Shown: piece after piece, positions 1 to 12,200 of the stretch
Layout of the letters: the number at the start of each line of letters is the position of its first letter
Position numbering within the stretch: position 1 is the stretch's first letter
NCBI RefSeq assembly: GCF_027579695.1
Contig: NC_083571.1
Location: forward strand, 33,832,443 to 33,896,442
Reading direction: 5' to 3'
Origin: Neoarius graeffei
Lineage: Eukaryota > Chordata > Actinopteri > Siluriformes > Ariidae
Length of the DNA: 64,000 nucleotides
Notes under the pieces: model-generated
Databases searched by the model: none
What the model saw: the letters and a program-made list of their open reading frames with translations, nothing else
Told to the model about the DNA's origin: nothing
Translations under genes and position numbers: made by a program

Positions 1-183
1 AGAGAGACCGGTGAGCTCGAGTCACTGTGTTTACATTTCTGCCATTTCTTTTCTTCTACTAAAGCTGTCTCGGATATCTGTAACCTTTACACACCACTTA
101 TTATATGTTTACTGTTGTGTGTTTCAGACAGTCAGGTGTAGTATCAGATATCGGTACTCAGTTGAAAAATACGTAGTTCTTAG

Positions 184-1018
184 CAGGGCTTTGAACCGGT
201 TCAAGGAATGAAAACGAAAACCGGGAACTTTTTCTATTTCACATGGAACAGAAACGAAACCAGAAACTTTATTATTTTTTATGTTCCGGAACAGAAACGC
301 TTATTAAAAATAATGGTAACCGGTTAATACCGGTTTTTATTTCGTTCCTCAAAGTTTCCATAGCCTACAAATAAAAAAGTAATTCTTCTCCTGCACAAGT
401 TTCTATGACCCGCTGGGGTTCACTTCCTGTGTGACATTCGCTGACTGAATGGAGAGAGCGGGAGGGTGGACTACTATCACGTCTCCACATCTTAAATAAG
501 AGGTAAATATTGCAGTCTATTGTTATTCAAAAACGTCAATTTCAAACACGATAATATATTTGTCCACGTTAATGAGAGGCTCGCGAACATTAAATGACGT
601 TAACCTCTGTTAGCCTATCAATGCATAGGGCCTGACTAGCCTTTGGTAACACACTAAACGAATTATCTTTAATTTTTGGCACTTTTTCTGTTTGTGTAGA
701 TGGGAAGACATACTGAGAATCCAAATCGCCAACATTTGAAATAATAATTGTTTTGAATTATTTCTTGTCTTATTTAATGAAGGTTGTAATAGAATTAGCC
801 TACATTTGGCTTAAGCTGGATGAGACAGAGACATAATTTTATAGCCATTTGTTAAACAGCTGACAGGGAACGTAATTAACCGTTCTGGGAACGAAATTTT
901 TTTGTTCTAACCGGTTCGGGAACGTCTATTTAATGGTGGAACCCAAAACCGGAAACGTTAAAATTCCGTTTCTGTTCGGAATGAACCAATAGGAAAAAAA
1001 TTCTGGTTCAAAGCCCTG
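184..1018. mobile_element. Non-autonomous hAT-type transposon
   Basis: The ends are inverted: CAGGGCTTTGAACC at 184 and GGTTCAAAGCCCTG ending at 1018. Both flanks carry the same 8-bp target duplication GTTCTTAG (176-183 and 1019-1026). An 8-bp duplication plus CAGGG termini is the hAT signature. No transposase frame is visible in the 835 bp, so this is a MITE or deletion derivative. It lies in a sorbs2 intron or upstream region. Confidence 0.88.
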
Positions 1019-1026
1019 GTTCTTAG

Positions 1027-1814
1027 TCAGGGATACAACTAGCTTGCCTGAATTAGCTGATTAATTTTGCTAGCTAGTGTAATAACAAGGCACTTTCATT
1101 TCTGTATGTTAGCTAAATACATGAAGTTAGCAAGCTCATAGCACTGTAAAGTAAGGTAATAAAATTAGCTAGCTTCATAGCTAGGTAAACACGGATAGCT
1201 GTAGAGTTAGCTAGTCTGGTGATTAGTTAGCTACTATCACTTGACAAGATGAAGAATTCAATTAAATTAGGTATTAATTGTAGCTAGCTGGCAGGTGTTA
1301 CATCACTGCATTAGCTAAGCATAAAAAGCTGAAGAGCTCTCGAGCTTGGTAGTGAGTCATAAAGTAGTGTGATAATTGTGTTTGAGTGTGAAACAGTTAA
1401 AGAATGTTTGTGTGTGAGTGGGTGTTTAAAAAGCGACTAGCGCAGCGTTTCTCCCCTCAGCGCTTCACTGCTTTATGCAGCTCAGCAATTTGGTAAAGGG
1501 CTCGAGGCAGTGAGGTGAGCCAGACACTCATAAAAACTACATTTCCCACAGGGCTTTGAGCTCCAAGCAGCTCTACGCTGAATCACCACCTTATGTGGAG
1601 CTACAGAGCAGGAAACAATAACAGCAGAAAGAAAGTCAGTCGTCCTGATGAGCATGCGCACACACACGCGCACACATTATATTCTACAGATTTTGAAAAG
1701 TAACCAGCTACTACATACTTCACAAAATATTCTGCAACACTAAGCTACAGAGTGTAGTCTCACGAAGAGATCACAGTTTTGTTGAAGTTAATGAATTGCT
1801 TTTTATTTCTTGTA
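1027..1814. other. Non-coding stretch, TAGC-rich, possible promoter-like block
   Basis: No gene is supported here. From about 1030 to 1330 the tetranucleotide TAGC/GCTA recurs many times. Around 1538-1556 there is a CTACATTTCCCACAGGG sequence resembling the ZNF143-type ACTACAnnTCCCA element, and at 1648-1658 a GAGCATGCGCA sequence resembling an NRF1 half site. These could mark an alternative first exon of sorbs2, but no coding exon or splice donor is convincing. Confidence 0.25.
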
Positions 1815-2742
1815 CAGTACTTTGCATAAGTATTCACCCCCCACCCCACCCCTACATGTTTATTTTTCCACATTTTCTAGTGTTACATCCTGGAACTGAA
1901 ATAGACTTAACTGGAATTGCACAATATGGTGCGAAACGAGTATATGTAAATGTAACTGTATACTCCCTGGGGTCAGTACTTGCTAGATCCACCTTTGGCT
2001 GCATTACAGATCTACTGGGATATATCTCTATCAGCTTTGGATGTCTGGTTCCTCATATTTTTGCCCATTTTTCTTGGCAGAAATCCTCACCATTTCTCAG
2101 ATTGCTTGGGTGGCAGCAATTTTTAAATCTTACTACAAATTCTGATGCAGATTCAAGTCTGAGCTTTGACTTGAACATTGAAATGCATGTTCTTGGTTTA
2201 AAACCAAGTCGATTTGGCAGTACACTTAGGATCGTCTTGTTGGAAGATGAAACTCCGCCCCATTCTCAAGTCTCTTAATAGGAACAGGTTTTCTTCTAGC
2301 ATTTTATTCAACTTGCTCCTCAAACCTGATCAGTTTCCCACTCCTTGAATCATATTATTCCTTTTTGCAAACTCTTATATCTCCTATGTTTCATAAAGCA
2401 CAGCTCTGTGGAGCGTCCAGGCTGTTCGTTGTATTGTGGACAGCTTCTCTCAGGCGAGCTGTGGCTTGGTGGACGGCCTTCTCTAAACAGAGACAAGCTT
2501 GGGCCATGTTCATCTTCTTTTTTAATGTCATTTCAATGTCACTCGACAAGATGTTCAAAGTTGGTGATATTTTTAAAACGAAACAAATTAGGTGACTTCC
2601 AGTAGCGACAGGGTATGCAGTCACAACTAAATAATTTTACTGAATTTTCCTCTATGTAACTGGGGATTGTTTCATTTCAGTTTCAGGTTGTAAGATTGCA
2701 AAATGTAGAAAAGTTCAAGAGAGTGAATAATTATGCAAGGCG
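1815..2742 (-). mobile_element. Decayed Tc1/mariner-like element
   Basis: The left end CAGTACTTTGCATAAGTAT and the right end, ending ATAATTATGCAAGGC, are imperfect inverted copies. The sequence between follows the reverse complement of a vertebrate Tc1-like transposase (blocks near 2000-2270 and 2440-2590), but stops and a large internal deletion destroy the frame. The + strand frame at 1796-2278 is the antisense of the transposase, not a gene. Confidence 0.7.
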
Positions 2743-2885
2743 AAAGAGAGAGAGTCATACTTTGCTGCCCTCTATTGGAGCAAAGGCTAAGGTGCACTTC
2801 ATTTCATCGCTGAACACAAATCAGAATGTTTCTCAAACAAGATTTATTCATTTCTAAATAATATCCAGGCCAAATGTTTGCTCCT

Positions 2886-2915
2886 GTTGATTGATTGATT
2901 GATTGATTGATTGAT
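2886..2915. repeat. (GATT)n microsatellite
   Basis: About seven tandem GATT units in the intron upstream of the sorbs2 exon at 3203. Confidence 0.9.
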
Positions 2916-3055
2916 ATGTTAACATTTCATATGAGGCTAAAATGAATTTGGTGAAATCGCACATTGGTGAATAGTAGATATTAAAGTTATTCATTTTAAT
3001 ATTTAATATAATTAATAACATAAAATGGTTCTTGCAAGTGGACTCTTTATCCAGC

Positions 3056-3058
<3 letters not shown>

Positions 3059-3086
<28 letters not shown>
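3059..3086. repeat. (GT)n microsatellite
   Basis: Fourteen GT units, about 120 bp before the sorbs2 exon at 3203. Confidence 0.95.
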
Positions 3087-3089
<3 letters not shown>

Positions 3090-3202
3090 AACCTCTTATC
3101 TATTGTCCTTTCCCATTCTTTACCCATCATGCTCTGTGAATTGGTGTCGTCCTTTTAATGCTTTCCATCTCTCTGTCTCCTTCTCATCGCTCCGTGCTGC
3201 AG

Positions 3203-3286
3203 AGTTTTGATTTAGAAGCAGATGAGATAGATTTAGAGAACGAGCCGTGGTTTAAGTTCTTTTCAGAGCTGGAGTTTGGCCGGCCG
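3203..3286 (+). CDS. sorbs2: sorbs2 exon, SoHo-region block
   Basis: The exon has 28 codons, phase 0 at both ends, between a GCTGCAG acceptor and a GTAAGT donor. It encodes the [18 protein letters not shown] block, which is strongly conserved in SORBS proteins and lies in or next to the sorbin-homology region. It reads straight into the next exon, which begins PPKK, as in the family. Confidence 0.92.
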
Positions 3287-6200
3287 GTAAGTGAAATGAG
3301 GAGGGAGCTCGTGTTTGAGGGCTGCACTTTAGCGTGTGATTTAGCAGATGTAGGCGTGTGAGTGCGTGTACGAGTGTATGAGGTTGGCATGTGCCGATAT
3401 TCAACCTTCACTCCAACATCCAGCCATTGTCTAGTCTGAAAACTTAATTGTTAAAAATTCTGTCCACCATGTTTTGTGTCATTTCCATGGTGAACAGAAT
3501 TATGGGATTGGATGCCCCATAATGGGAAGGAGCTTTAAGGAATGCCATAGATCTGATTTTCGGCACATGCCTGGTGTGTTGTATGGTTTTAAAACTCAAC
3601 TCTCAGACTCGAGGTGTGTGCAGGATTGTTTTTACCCCCCCAGTCCTGTGCGGTTATTATTTTTGTTTGTACTCACCCATGATATTTTCTAACGAATTTA
3701 GTCTTGAAGCACACCTCTACCTCAGTCACAAACACTGCAAAAGATTCAGAAGGACTTTGCCCTTGTTGCCATTTGAATAAAAATTCACGGCATCACAAAG
3801 TTTTGATTTGGATATTTATACAAAAAACATAATATGATAAATAACGTTTTCTTCAAATCAGGCATCTCGGAAGTGGGTGGAGATTTCTGTATTCCACTCC
3901 ATAATGAGTCTTTGGCAGTGTTGCTGCTTTAAAACCACACAACAGCTTAAGCTTTGTTTGTTTGCCTCTCACCTGTTTACTTGTTTACTGTTTCTGACCA
4001 AGTAAACAAGCAGGAAGTTGCTGATGACCGACGCAGATAATCCAAACTTTAAACCTCAGAGCTGGCCTTGTGTGTGTAGTACGAACCAGAACACGTGTGT
4101 GTACTCACTCCCACAATAATTTGCTTACAGACACACATATATGTCCCATATTCTTACACCCTGTGTATGTGTGTGTGTGTTTCAGTGTTTTGTTGTTATG
4201 CTCTAATGTTGTCACTTTCTCCACATGTGCCTTTCTTTCCCATGGTGCACCTGCTTCTCCACCTCATCTCCACTCCTCCTCCTCTTCTCTCCTCCGCTCC
4301 GTTTGGCCATCTAGCCTCCTAAAAAGAGGCTGGATTACACGCCTGACTGCTCCGCCCACTCCCGTGCCCAGGTAATACCATCCCCTCCCTCCCTCCCTCC
4401 ATCCATCAATCCTCTGTTCAACCTTCTCTTTACTCCAACCCAATACATCCCAGTTCTTGCAACTCATCCTGTATCCAGTCTTTTCCTCTGGTCCTTTAAT
4501 CCATCGTTTTTCTCCCTATCCACCTTCTTTTCTATTATGTTTTCTCTTTTCTTCCTTTCATCTGTTTATCCCAATCTAACCTTCCTTTCCTTTCATCAAA
4601 TTATCAATTTATACATTGATTGTATCATCCTTCCATCTACTTGCCAGTCCTCAGCCTTTCCATCCTTCTCTTCTCCATCCATTCATCTATCCATCCATGG
4701 TTTTGATCCATTTTTTTCCATCTGTCATTCCATCATCCATTGAGTTTCTGCCCAATATTTTTTCTGTCCATCCATCCATCCATCCATCCATCCATCCATC
4801 CATCCATCCATCCATCCATCCATTTTCTCCCCAGGATTTTGTTCCATTCTTCCACTCATCCATCCATCTGTTCCTCAATCCATCCATCAGTCAATCTATC
4901 CATCCTTCTGTCCTGTCCTTTTATCTGTTCCTCTTCCCATATTTGCCTTCAGTTTTGTTCCATTTGTTTAGTTACTCACCAACCTTCCTCCCTTCTCTTC
5001 TTCTGTTCAACCCTCCATCCATCCATCCATCCATCCATCCATCCATCCATCCATCCATCCAGCTTCTCTCCATCCACCTTCTGTTCTATTCTGTTCTTCC
5101 TTATTTCTTCTCATCTGTCTTCCATCCATTTATCCATGTATCCTTTGATCAAGCCATGCTTCCATATCCTTATTCTTTGACTTTCTTTTCTCTTCTCTCT
5201 AACCTTCCATCCATCCATCCATCCATCCATCCATCCATCCATCCATCTCCCTTCTCTTTTTGCCAACAATCTTCTCTTTTCTTCTCCTCCTCCTGCCTTG
5301 CTTTGTCATCACACTAACCCCATTAGCGTTATAACAAATACAGTGAAAACACATGACTGACTCGAATCATATCCCACTGTCAAAGTATATGAAAATCCTG
5401 GATCTTTTTCTAGACATTTCATTTTCTAGTAATTTTAGGTCATTTTATCCAGTGAGATTATCCGAATGCATTGGCGTACGCGAATTTATACAGAAGTATT
5501 TATTTATTCAACCAAATAAGTCTGGAATTCTTGTCCAGCTCAGTGTCTCTCACCACTGTGGTTTTATTGACCAGTGAGCATCCTGGATCAGTGATATCCT
5601 GATTGGTGAAAATCAAGGAGGAAGAGCAAGGGCATTGTGGATCAGATCATCACGCTCAGCTGCCACGTGGAACTTTTGCAAATAAACACACATACACACC
5701 GAATCTCTTACAAAGAAGCATCCTGAATTGTGTAGGTTTACCATGGCTCTCTGTATTTTTTTAAAACAGGTCAAAGGTCATCACCACAGCATTGTAAGCA
5801 GGGAGGGGAAGATGGAGGGGGAGGGGTGGAACTGTTGTGAGATACAGCCGTCTGTAAGGAGAGGGGGAAGGTTTTGAGTGTCGCACGGTTCTGAAAAGCA
5901 ACGTCAGGGCTTCTTTGTTTCCATGTATCTCACGCCTGTCTTCTTTTGTGTGCCCTTCTTTTAGACGTCTCTCTGTCTCTCGTCCTCCGAGCAGCCTGAG
6001 AGCGACTCCAGGTGAGTCCTCTTCCTCTTTTTGTCCCTTTTTATATCTTTTGTTCCTTCGTCATAAAAACATCTTGTCTATCCATCCAACTACGAGCCAA
6101 GTGTTAACTAAATGCTTATACGTGTGTTAGTGTTTGTGCATTTATTTGCACTGTGCATAAGTGCACAAGGAATTTATAACACGAGTGAGCTTATGTGTGT

Positions 6201-9200
6201 GACTCTGTGTTGTGTCCCTGACCTCCTGCTGTTCTCTATTCAGCTCTGCTCAGCTCATTAGGATTCAACAATCCTTCAGTCTCCTATGGAGTTGATCTAT
6301 GAACTTTATTAGCAGCCGTTAATGTGGACGTAACACTTGTGGTGGTGCTTTTGAATGTATTTATAATGGTATGCAAATAATCTGAAACTTTTTAGGGTGC
6401 AGAATACGGCACAGAGCTCAAAGACTTGCACTTGAATGTTTTTCCGTAATACTTTTCAAGTGAACTGCTTGAAAAACAAATATTTAGGCTCAATGGACAT
6501 CCCTCAATAGCAATGCTGTTTTCAATACCAATTACAAATGCAACTTTCTATAATACTATAAAATTGGATTGTTAGTTGTTCGCCTGACTATAAGGTTGCC
6601 TTTTGTGCTTCTCCAATCATAACGCAACTGAGCCTGAAAATGACCAAAAAAAATGTGTGTGACTTATTTGTTAAGCATTAGGAAACATTTGGGAACTTTG
6701 AGTAGCCTGCAAAATCACTACCCCTGTCCAAGTACCAGTTGAAACTTGTGGGATAAAGTATGCACTACAGACTGTAGCTGAACAGCGTAACCCAGAGACA
6801 GATTACTGACTGACCCCATCTAATGGGGACATCTCAGGGGTCCTGGCCACTAGGGGGGCCATCGATGAGTGTAGACTTAAACGGAATTACAGACTAATTG
6901 GCCATTACCCTAAGCAACACACAACACTTATCATTGAATTTGAAATTATTATAGTGTTTTCACAGGCGGCACGGTGGTGTAGTGGTTAGCACTGTCGCCT
7001 CACAGCAAGAAGGTCCAGGTTTCTTGCCCCGTGGCCGGCGAGGGCCTTTCTGTGCGGAGTTTGCATGTTCTCCCCGTGTCCGCGTGGGTTTCCTTCGGGT
7101 GCTCCGGTTTCCCCCACAGTCCAAAGACATGCAGGTTAGGTTAACTGGTGACTCTAAATTGAGCGTAGGTGTGAATGTGAGTGTGAATGGTTGTCTGTGT
7201 CTATGTGTCAGCCCTGTGATGACCTGGCGACTTGTCCAGGGTGTACCCCGCCTTTCGCCCGTAGTCAGCTGGGATAGGCTCCAGCTTGCCTGCGACCCTG
7301 TAGAAGGATAAAGCGGCTAGAGATAATGAGATGAGATGAGATAATCGCTCAGATCGTGAGAAACATCTGCACGTCTACCAATTACCTAAAGTAATCAAAA
7401 ATCAGGGGGAGGAAGCCAGAAAATTGTCAGAGGAGCATCGTCGTGTCTGGCTTGCCAAATAAACCAGGATCTGACCGACAAAAATCCGGACAACATAAGT
7501 GTTCAGTTCACTTTGACTACGTTCAGACTGCACCCTGAAACGACCCATATCCGATTTTTTTGCCCATATGCGACCTGTATCCGATTTGTTATTGACAATC
7601 TGAACGACACAGATCCGATTTTTTCACATGCGACCCAGGCCGCTTGGATATGTGGTCCTAAATCCGATTCATATCCGTTATTTTCACATGCGACTGCAGT
7701 CTGACCGGACAGGTCGCATTCATGCAACCTACACGTCATCAACAAGAGACAAACGTCACTATTCTGCGTTGGCTAATCCCGCCTCTTTGGTGGAAAACAA
7801 CAACAATGACATAATGCGCTACATGAACAGGCGCACACACAGTCTCTCTCGCACGCCGTCATATGCGCGATGCAGACATTAATGTTTCGCGTGCGTGCTC
7901 TTGCTCACTTGCTCTAGATTCCGGGAGATATTCTCCAATTTGCGGGCATCAGGGAGCCGCTATCAATATGCGGGAGACTCCCGGAACTTCCGGGAGACTT
8001 GGGATGTCTGCACTAGACAGTGTTTATGTAGAGAGCATGCGCACTTCAATCAATCAATCAATCAATCTTTCAACGGAGGTTGCTGCCACGGCCCCACTCA
8101 CTCACACACACCCTCTCTGTCACACAGAGACACTCTCTCTCTCTCTCTCTCTCTCTCACGCAGAGACACCCTCATTCTCACACACACACACACACACACA
8201 ACCTCACACAGAGACACTCTCACTCACTCACACACACAGCACACGATGTGCTTATTACGTGTCAATTTGCGCATGCGGAACACTTTTGGGTCGTTTTCCG
8301 TTCATATTGGAGATCGCATACAAGTCTCATATAATTGGTAATGTGAATGGCCTAACAAAAAAATCGGATTTCACAACAAATCGGATATGGGTCGTTTCAG
8401 GTTGCAGTCTGAACGTAGTGTTTGTATCAAGTATGAGGGTTTTTTTTTAAGTTTTGATCAATGTCTTAAAATTAAACATGACACTATATTTCTACTGTCT
8501 AGCCGTGATGGTGCTTCTGTATGTTCTCTTGAAAGTAAGCCAAAGTTAAAAATCACAATCAGCCATCTGCAGTCAGCTGAGGTCGGCCCACAGGGGATGT
8601 GCATTCATGATCTACAGTATATCACTGTACATGTAATGTACACAGTACACACCTTTGCTTTCACCAGACATTTGTCACTAAATTTCCGTGTTTTTCATTC
8701 CCTGACCCAGCCACAGCACATCTGGTTATAGGCTCCTAGCCCCTTGAAACACTTCAGATCCTCACCAGTGTATGGACTTGGCGAAAAACTCAAGTAGTTG
8801 ACGATGTCTGGGTATGTCACAGCCGGCAGCAATGCACTGTCTTCAATCAGTTCTTCTCCCATTTCGTATGGTTCCAGGCCGTTGTTTAACTGCAATCTCT
8901 CCAGATAGCGGGCTCTTACACTGGGCTCTAGGCCTTCTACATACTTTCTAGCAGCTTCTGTCTTCTTATTGCAAGTTTCTTTGGCCGATACCATTACAAA
9001 AATTGCGATTTTTACTGTGTGAAATGCAAGCGTTGTTTATTTACGGAAATCGATACCTCTAATATGGCCGCACATCCGGGACTTTCGTGTTTTGATGACA
9101 TCAGTGAAAACACACTATTGGTGTTTGGATCTGAATTTGTAACCATTGAACAGACAGTTAGCCCCTAACTGGAGCTAGATAATCAGTTTAAAAAAACAAA

Positions 9201-12200
9201 CAAGGGGGGTATTCATTTTCCCTAATGATTCGGATTAATGAGGAACCCCAAACTAAATTGGGGCAAATAATCCTCAACTGCTGGCCGTCGAGTCTGTGCT
9301 TGTTAAACAGCTGGATTTTGGTGATTTGGTGGATGAGCGAGGATAAAAGTCAGAAAGATGCCAGTTGTGTTAGGTAAGACTGTCTTCTGCGTATCACAGA
9401 GGCTATGTGAATAGAACAGATTAGAAGCTGTTGTTTGTCACATGCAGTATACACGTGCGCTATGCATATTCCAGTTTAAGAAGCTGAGGTCAGAGCACAC
9501 GGTTAGCCATGATACAGTGCCCATGGAGCACGTACGGTAAATGCCTTGCTCAGAAGCAACAATGGCAGCTTGGTGGTACTGAGGCTTGAATCCCCAACCT
9601 TCTGATCAGCAACTCTTGTACTCATAATGGACATGCAATGTAGTAATGTATGCGTCTTATTTTGCATATGTTTTGCATATTTTAATACTAACACAATGTG
9701 TTGGTGGATATTTTCCTGTTTTCTATGAGAGGGTAGTGGAAATCATCAAAATGTTTTGTGATGTTCTGGTCTTCACGGTGCCATCAGTGACTATAGGAAG
9801 AGACGAAAGTCGGAGCCGTTTGTCACTCAGCAAAGCACAGGAAATGAGCAGAATGCTCGTCCAGCCTCGAGACTCGAGCCCTATAAATCCAACAGTCTGA
9901 AGAAACCTGCTGTACGTTCCTCGCCTTCCTCTCCAGCAAAAGCAAAAGGTACACACTCACATTGAGTCATTGAGTTGATGCAAACACTACCAACTTTTTT
10001 TTTTAACATTTTTGTGAAAAGATTTCACACACATGACCCACTCTTGTAGTATTCACAACTTCAGAAGTTATTTATTTTTGATAGCTCTGAGTTAGCAAAT
10101 CATAGTGCACATGATGATGATTGTGCCTTTACATTGTCTGTATAATAGATTCACGGGCTTTGTGCTAGCTTGCTAAACAATTACTTTATTTCCTATCAAG
10201 AAATTATTGTATCTGATATTTTCTATCATTTGCGCCACACTTTCTTGCATATCTGTTTATGATCTCGCTGCATCTTTGTCTCAAAATTTCTTATAACCAC
10301 ACTAACTTTCTCTTTCTCCATTTTGAACCTATTAACTTCCACTCCTGTCTCCTCTCTTTTGGCATGCTGCATTTGCTGCCTCCACAGCTGGAGGCACTTG
10401 TGAGTCTCTATCTCCATCAGTGAGCTCCCCAGGTATGGACCACGTGTCCTCCCACCTTTCCTCTGACACCCTCTCCTTCTCCACATCCACCCTGCGCAGC
10501 TCCAAGCAATCTATCAGCTTCAAGAATGGTTGGCAGGTGTGCCAGAAGGACAGTGCTGAAACTTGGAGCAGCGTTGAGGATGAGGAAGCAGGCACTTCCT
10601 CGCCTCGCCTCAAGTCTCGCAGCTGTGATGACTTGCTCTCGGACAGTAATGTTGGGATAAATGGCAATCGCTCAGAAAGTGTTGGCTCGCTGCTTGGTGA
10701 AGGCGGAACCCGTCAACAACAGATACAAGCGAAGAGTCTTAATTCATCCCCTAGAGCACGTCGGCATCACCGGCGCAAAATGGCCCACGATACACCAGGA
10801 TTCCTGCAGCTTTATAAGACAATGCACCACATCGACCGGGCACAGCTTCTGCCCTCGGAAGTGATCTATTCTGTCCGCTCCCGCATCCTGGAGCTTGAGC
10901 GACAACAGCAGCAGCAGCGAAAGAGCCTCCATTCATGGGCATCATTTGGGCATGAAGTACCACAGCGCATGGTGCCAAATCGGATCTCAGAGTATGAGCA
11001 GCTGATCCAAAAGTCCAAGTCCATGCCAGACCTTGGCGAAGATAATACTCCATCAGGCACCACCACGCCAGGGTCTTCTCGAGCCAGCAGTTGTCCCAAG
11101 CGCCGCTTTTCTGTTGAATCCCTCCTGGAGGAGGAAGACCCTCCAGAAAGGGCAAGGAGTCCCCCAGAAAGTCAACTCCGGCCAGGTCCAGAAGATCGCA
11201 GCCTAGTTCCGGTGGTCAAGCAGAACCAGCACCAGCAGCAGGACTACTCAGACAGCGAACAGGATGCTTGCGCCTCTGAATTGAGTGATTTCATTCAGAT
11301 AGAAGCATCTTCCTTTTGCAGTGAGAGTGACTTGGACCACTGCTCACTAGCATCGTCTGAGAGCTTCTGTGGTTCTGGACACCATCACCACCACCATCTT
11401 CACCACCATCACCATGGACGCCGTCACCACAGCAGCCACCACCACCATCTCCACCAGAGTCTGGGTCAGAATCAAGGTTACCACCACCGCCACCTCATCA
11501 GCTCATGTAAGGGGCGTTGCCCAGCTTCCTACACTCGCTTCACCACTATGCTTAAGCATGAAAGAGCACAGCAAGAGAGCCGCACCGCCATCACGCCTCC
11601 ACTTGCTCAGCAATCACCCAGCGAATCAGGCCTTTCCAAGCTGGCCTTCCTGGTCAGTCCGGTGCCTTTCCGCAAGAAGCGGAGTTCCCCACCAACCCAG
11701 CGGCACCATAGTCGCTCCAGCCACCACAAATCAAAGGCAGCAATGTATGAGGCTTTAGATGCTGCTCTACAGGACATTTATGACCACTTAAGGGCTGAGA
11801 AAGGGCTGGGAGCTGCTCGGTTGCCAGATGATAGCATTTTGCGTCGGCTACTACAGGAGTTGCTTCCAGAAGTTCCTGAAAGGAGCTCGTCACTGCGGGT
11901 TCGGCGGGGGACTTACTCTCCTTCCTCCTCCCACCTCTACCAGCCTTACCACAGTGCCTCCTACCAGCAGCCACACCATGCAAATACCTCCAACAGCAAC
12001 CAGCACACGAATGCTAGCTCTAACGCACACTACTATTCAGGTGCAGCTGCACTAACATTTCCTTGCTCGCTAAGAACCCTGTCCTTCAAATATTGCCACA
12101 GTGACACGGTCCCATTGTCATTCCCACAAAATCGCTGTCCTGGTGTATTTGAAACTCTGCCTCTTCTCTGCTGGTTTAAAGATTTTACAAAAGTAGAGAC

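Noticed and set aside
1796-2278. 160-codon + frame
   Set aside because: Antisense of a decayed Tc1-like transposase.
4616-5317. 233-codon + frame rich in Ser-Ile-His-Pro
   Set aside because: It is translation of (TCCA)n microsatellites and pyrimidine-rich spacers within a sorbs2 intron; no splice sites or domain.
7863-8450. 195- and 148-codon + frames
   Set aside because: They lie inside a MITE and run through (TC)n and (CA)n microsatellites.
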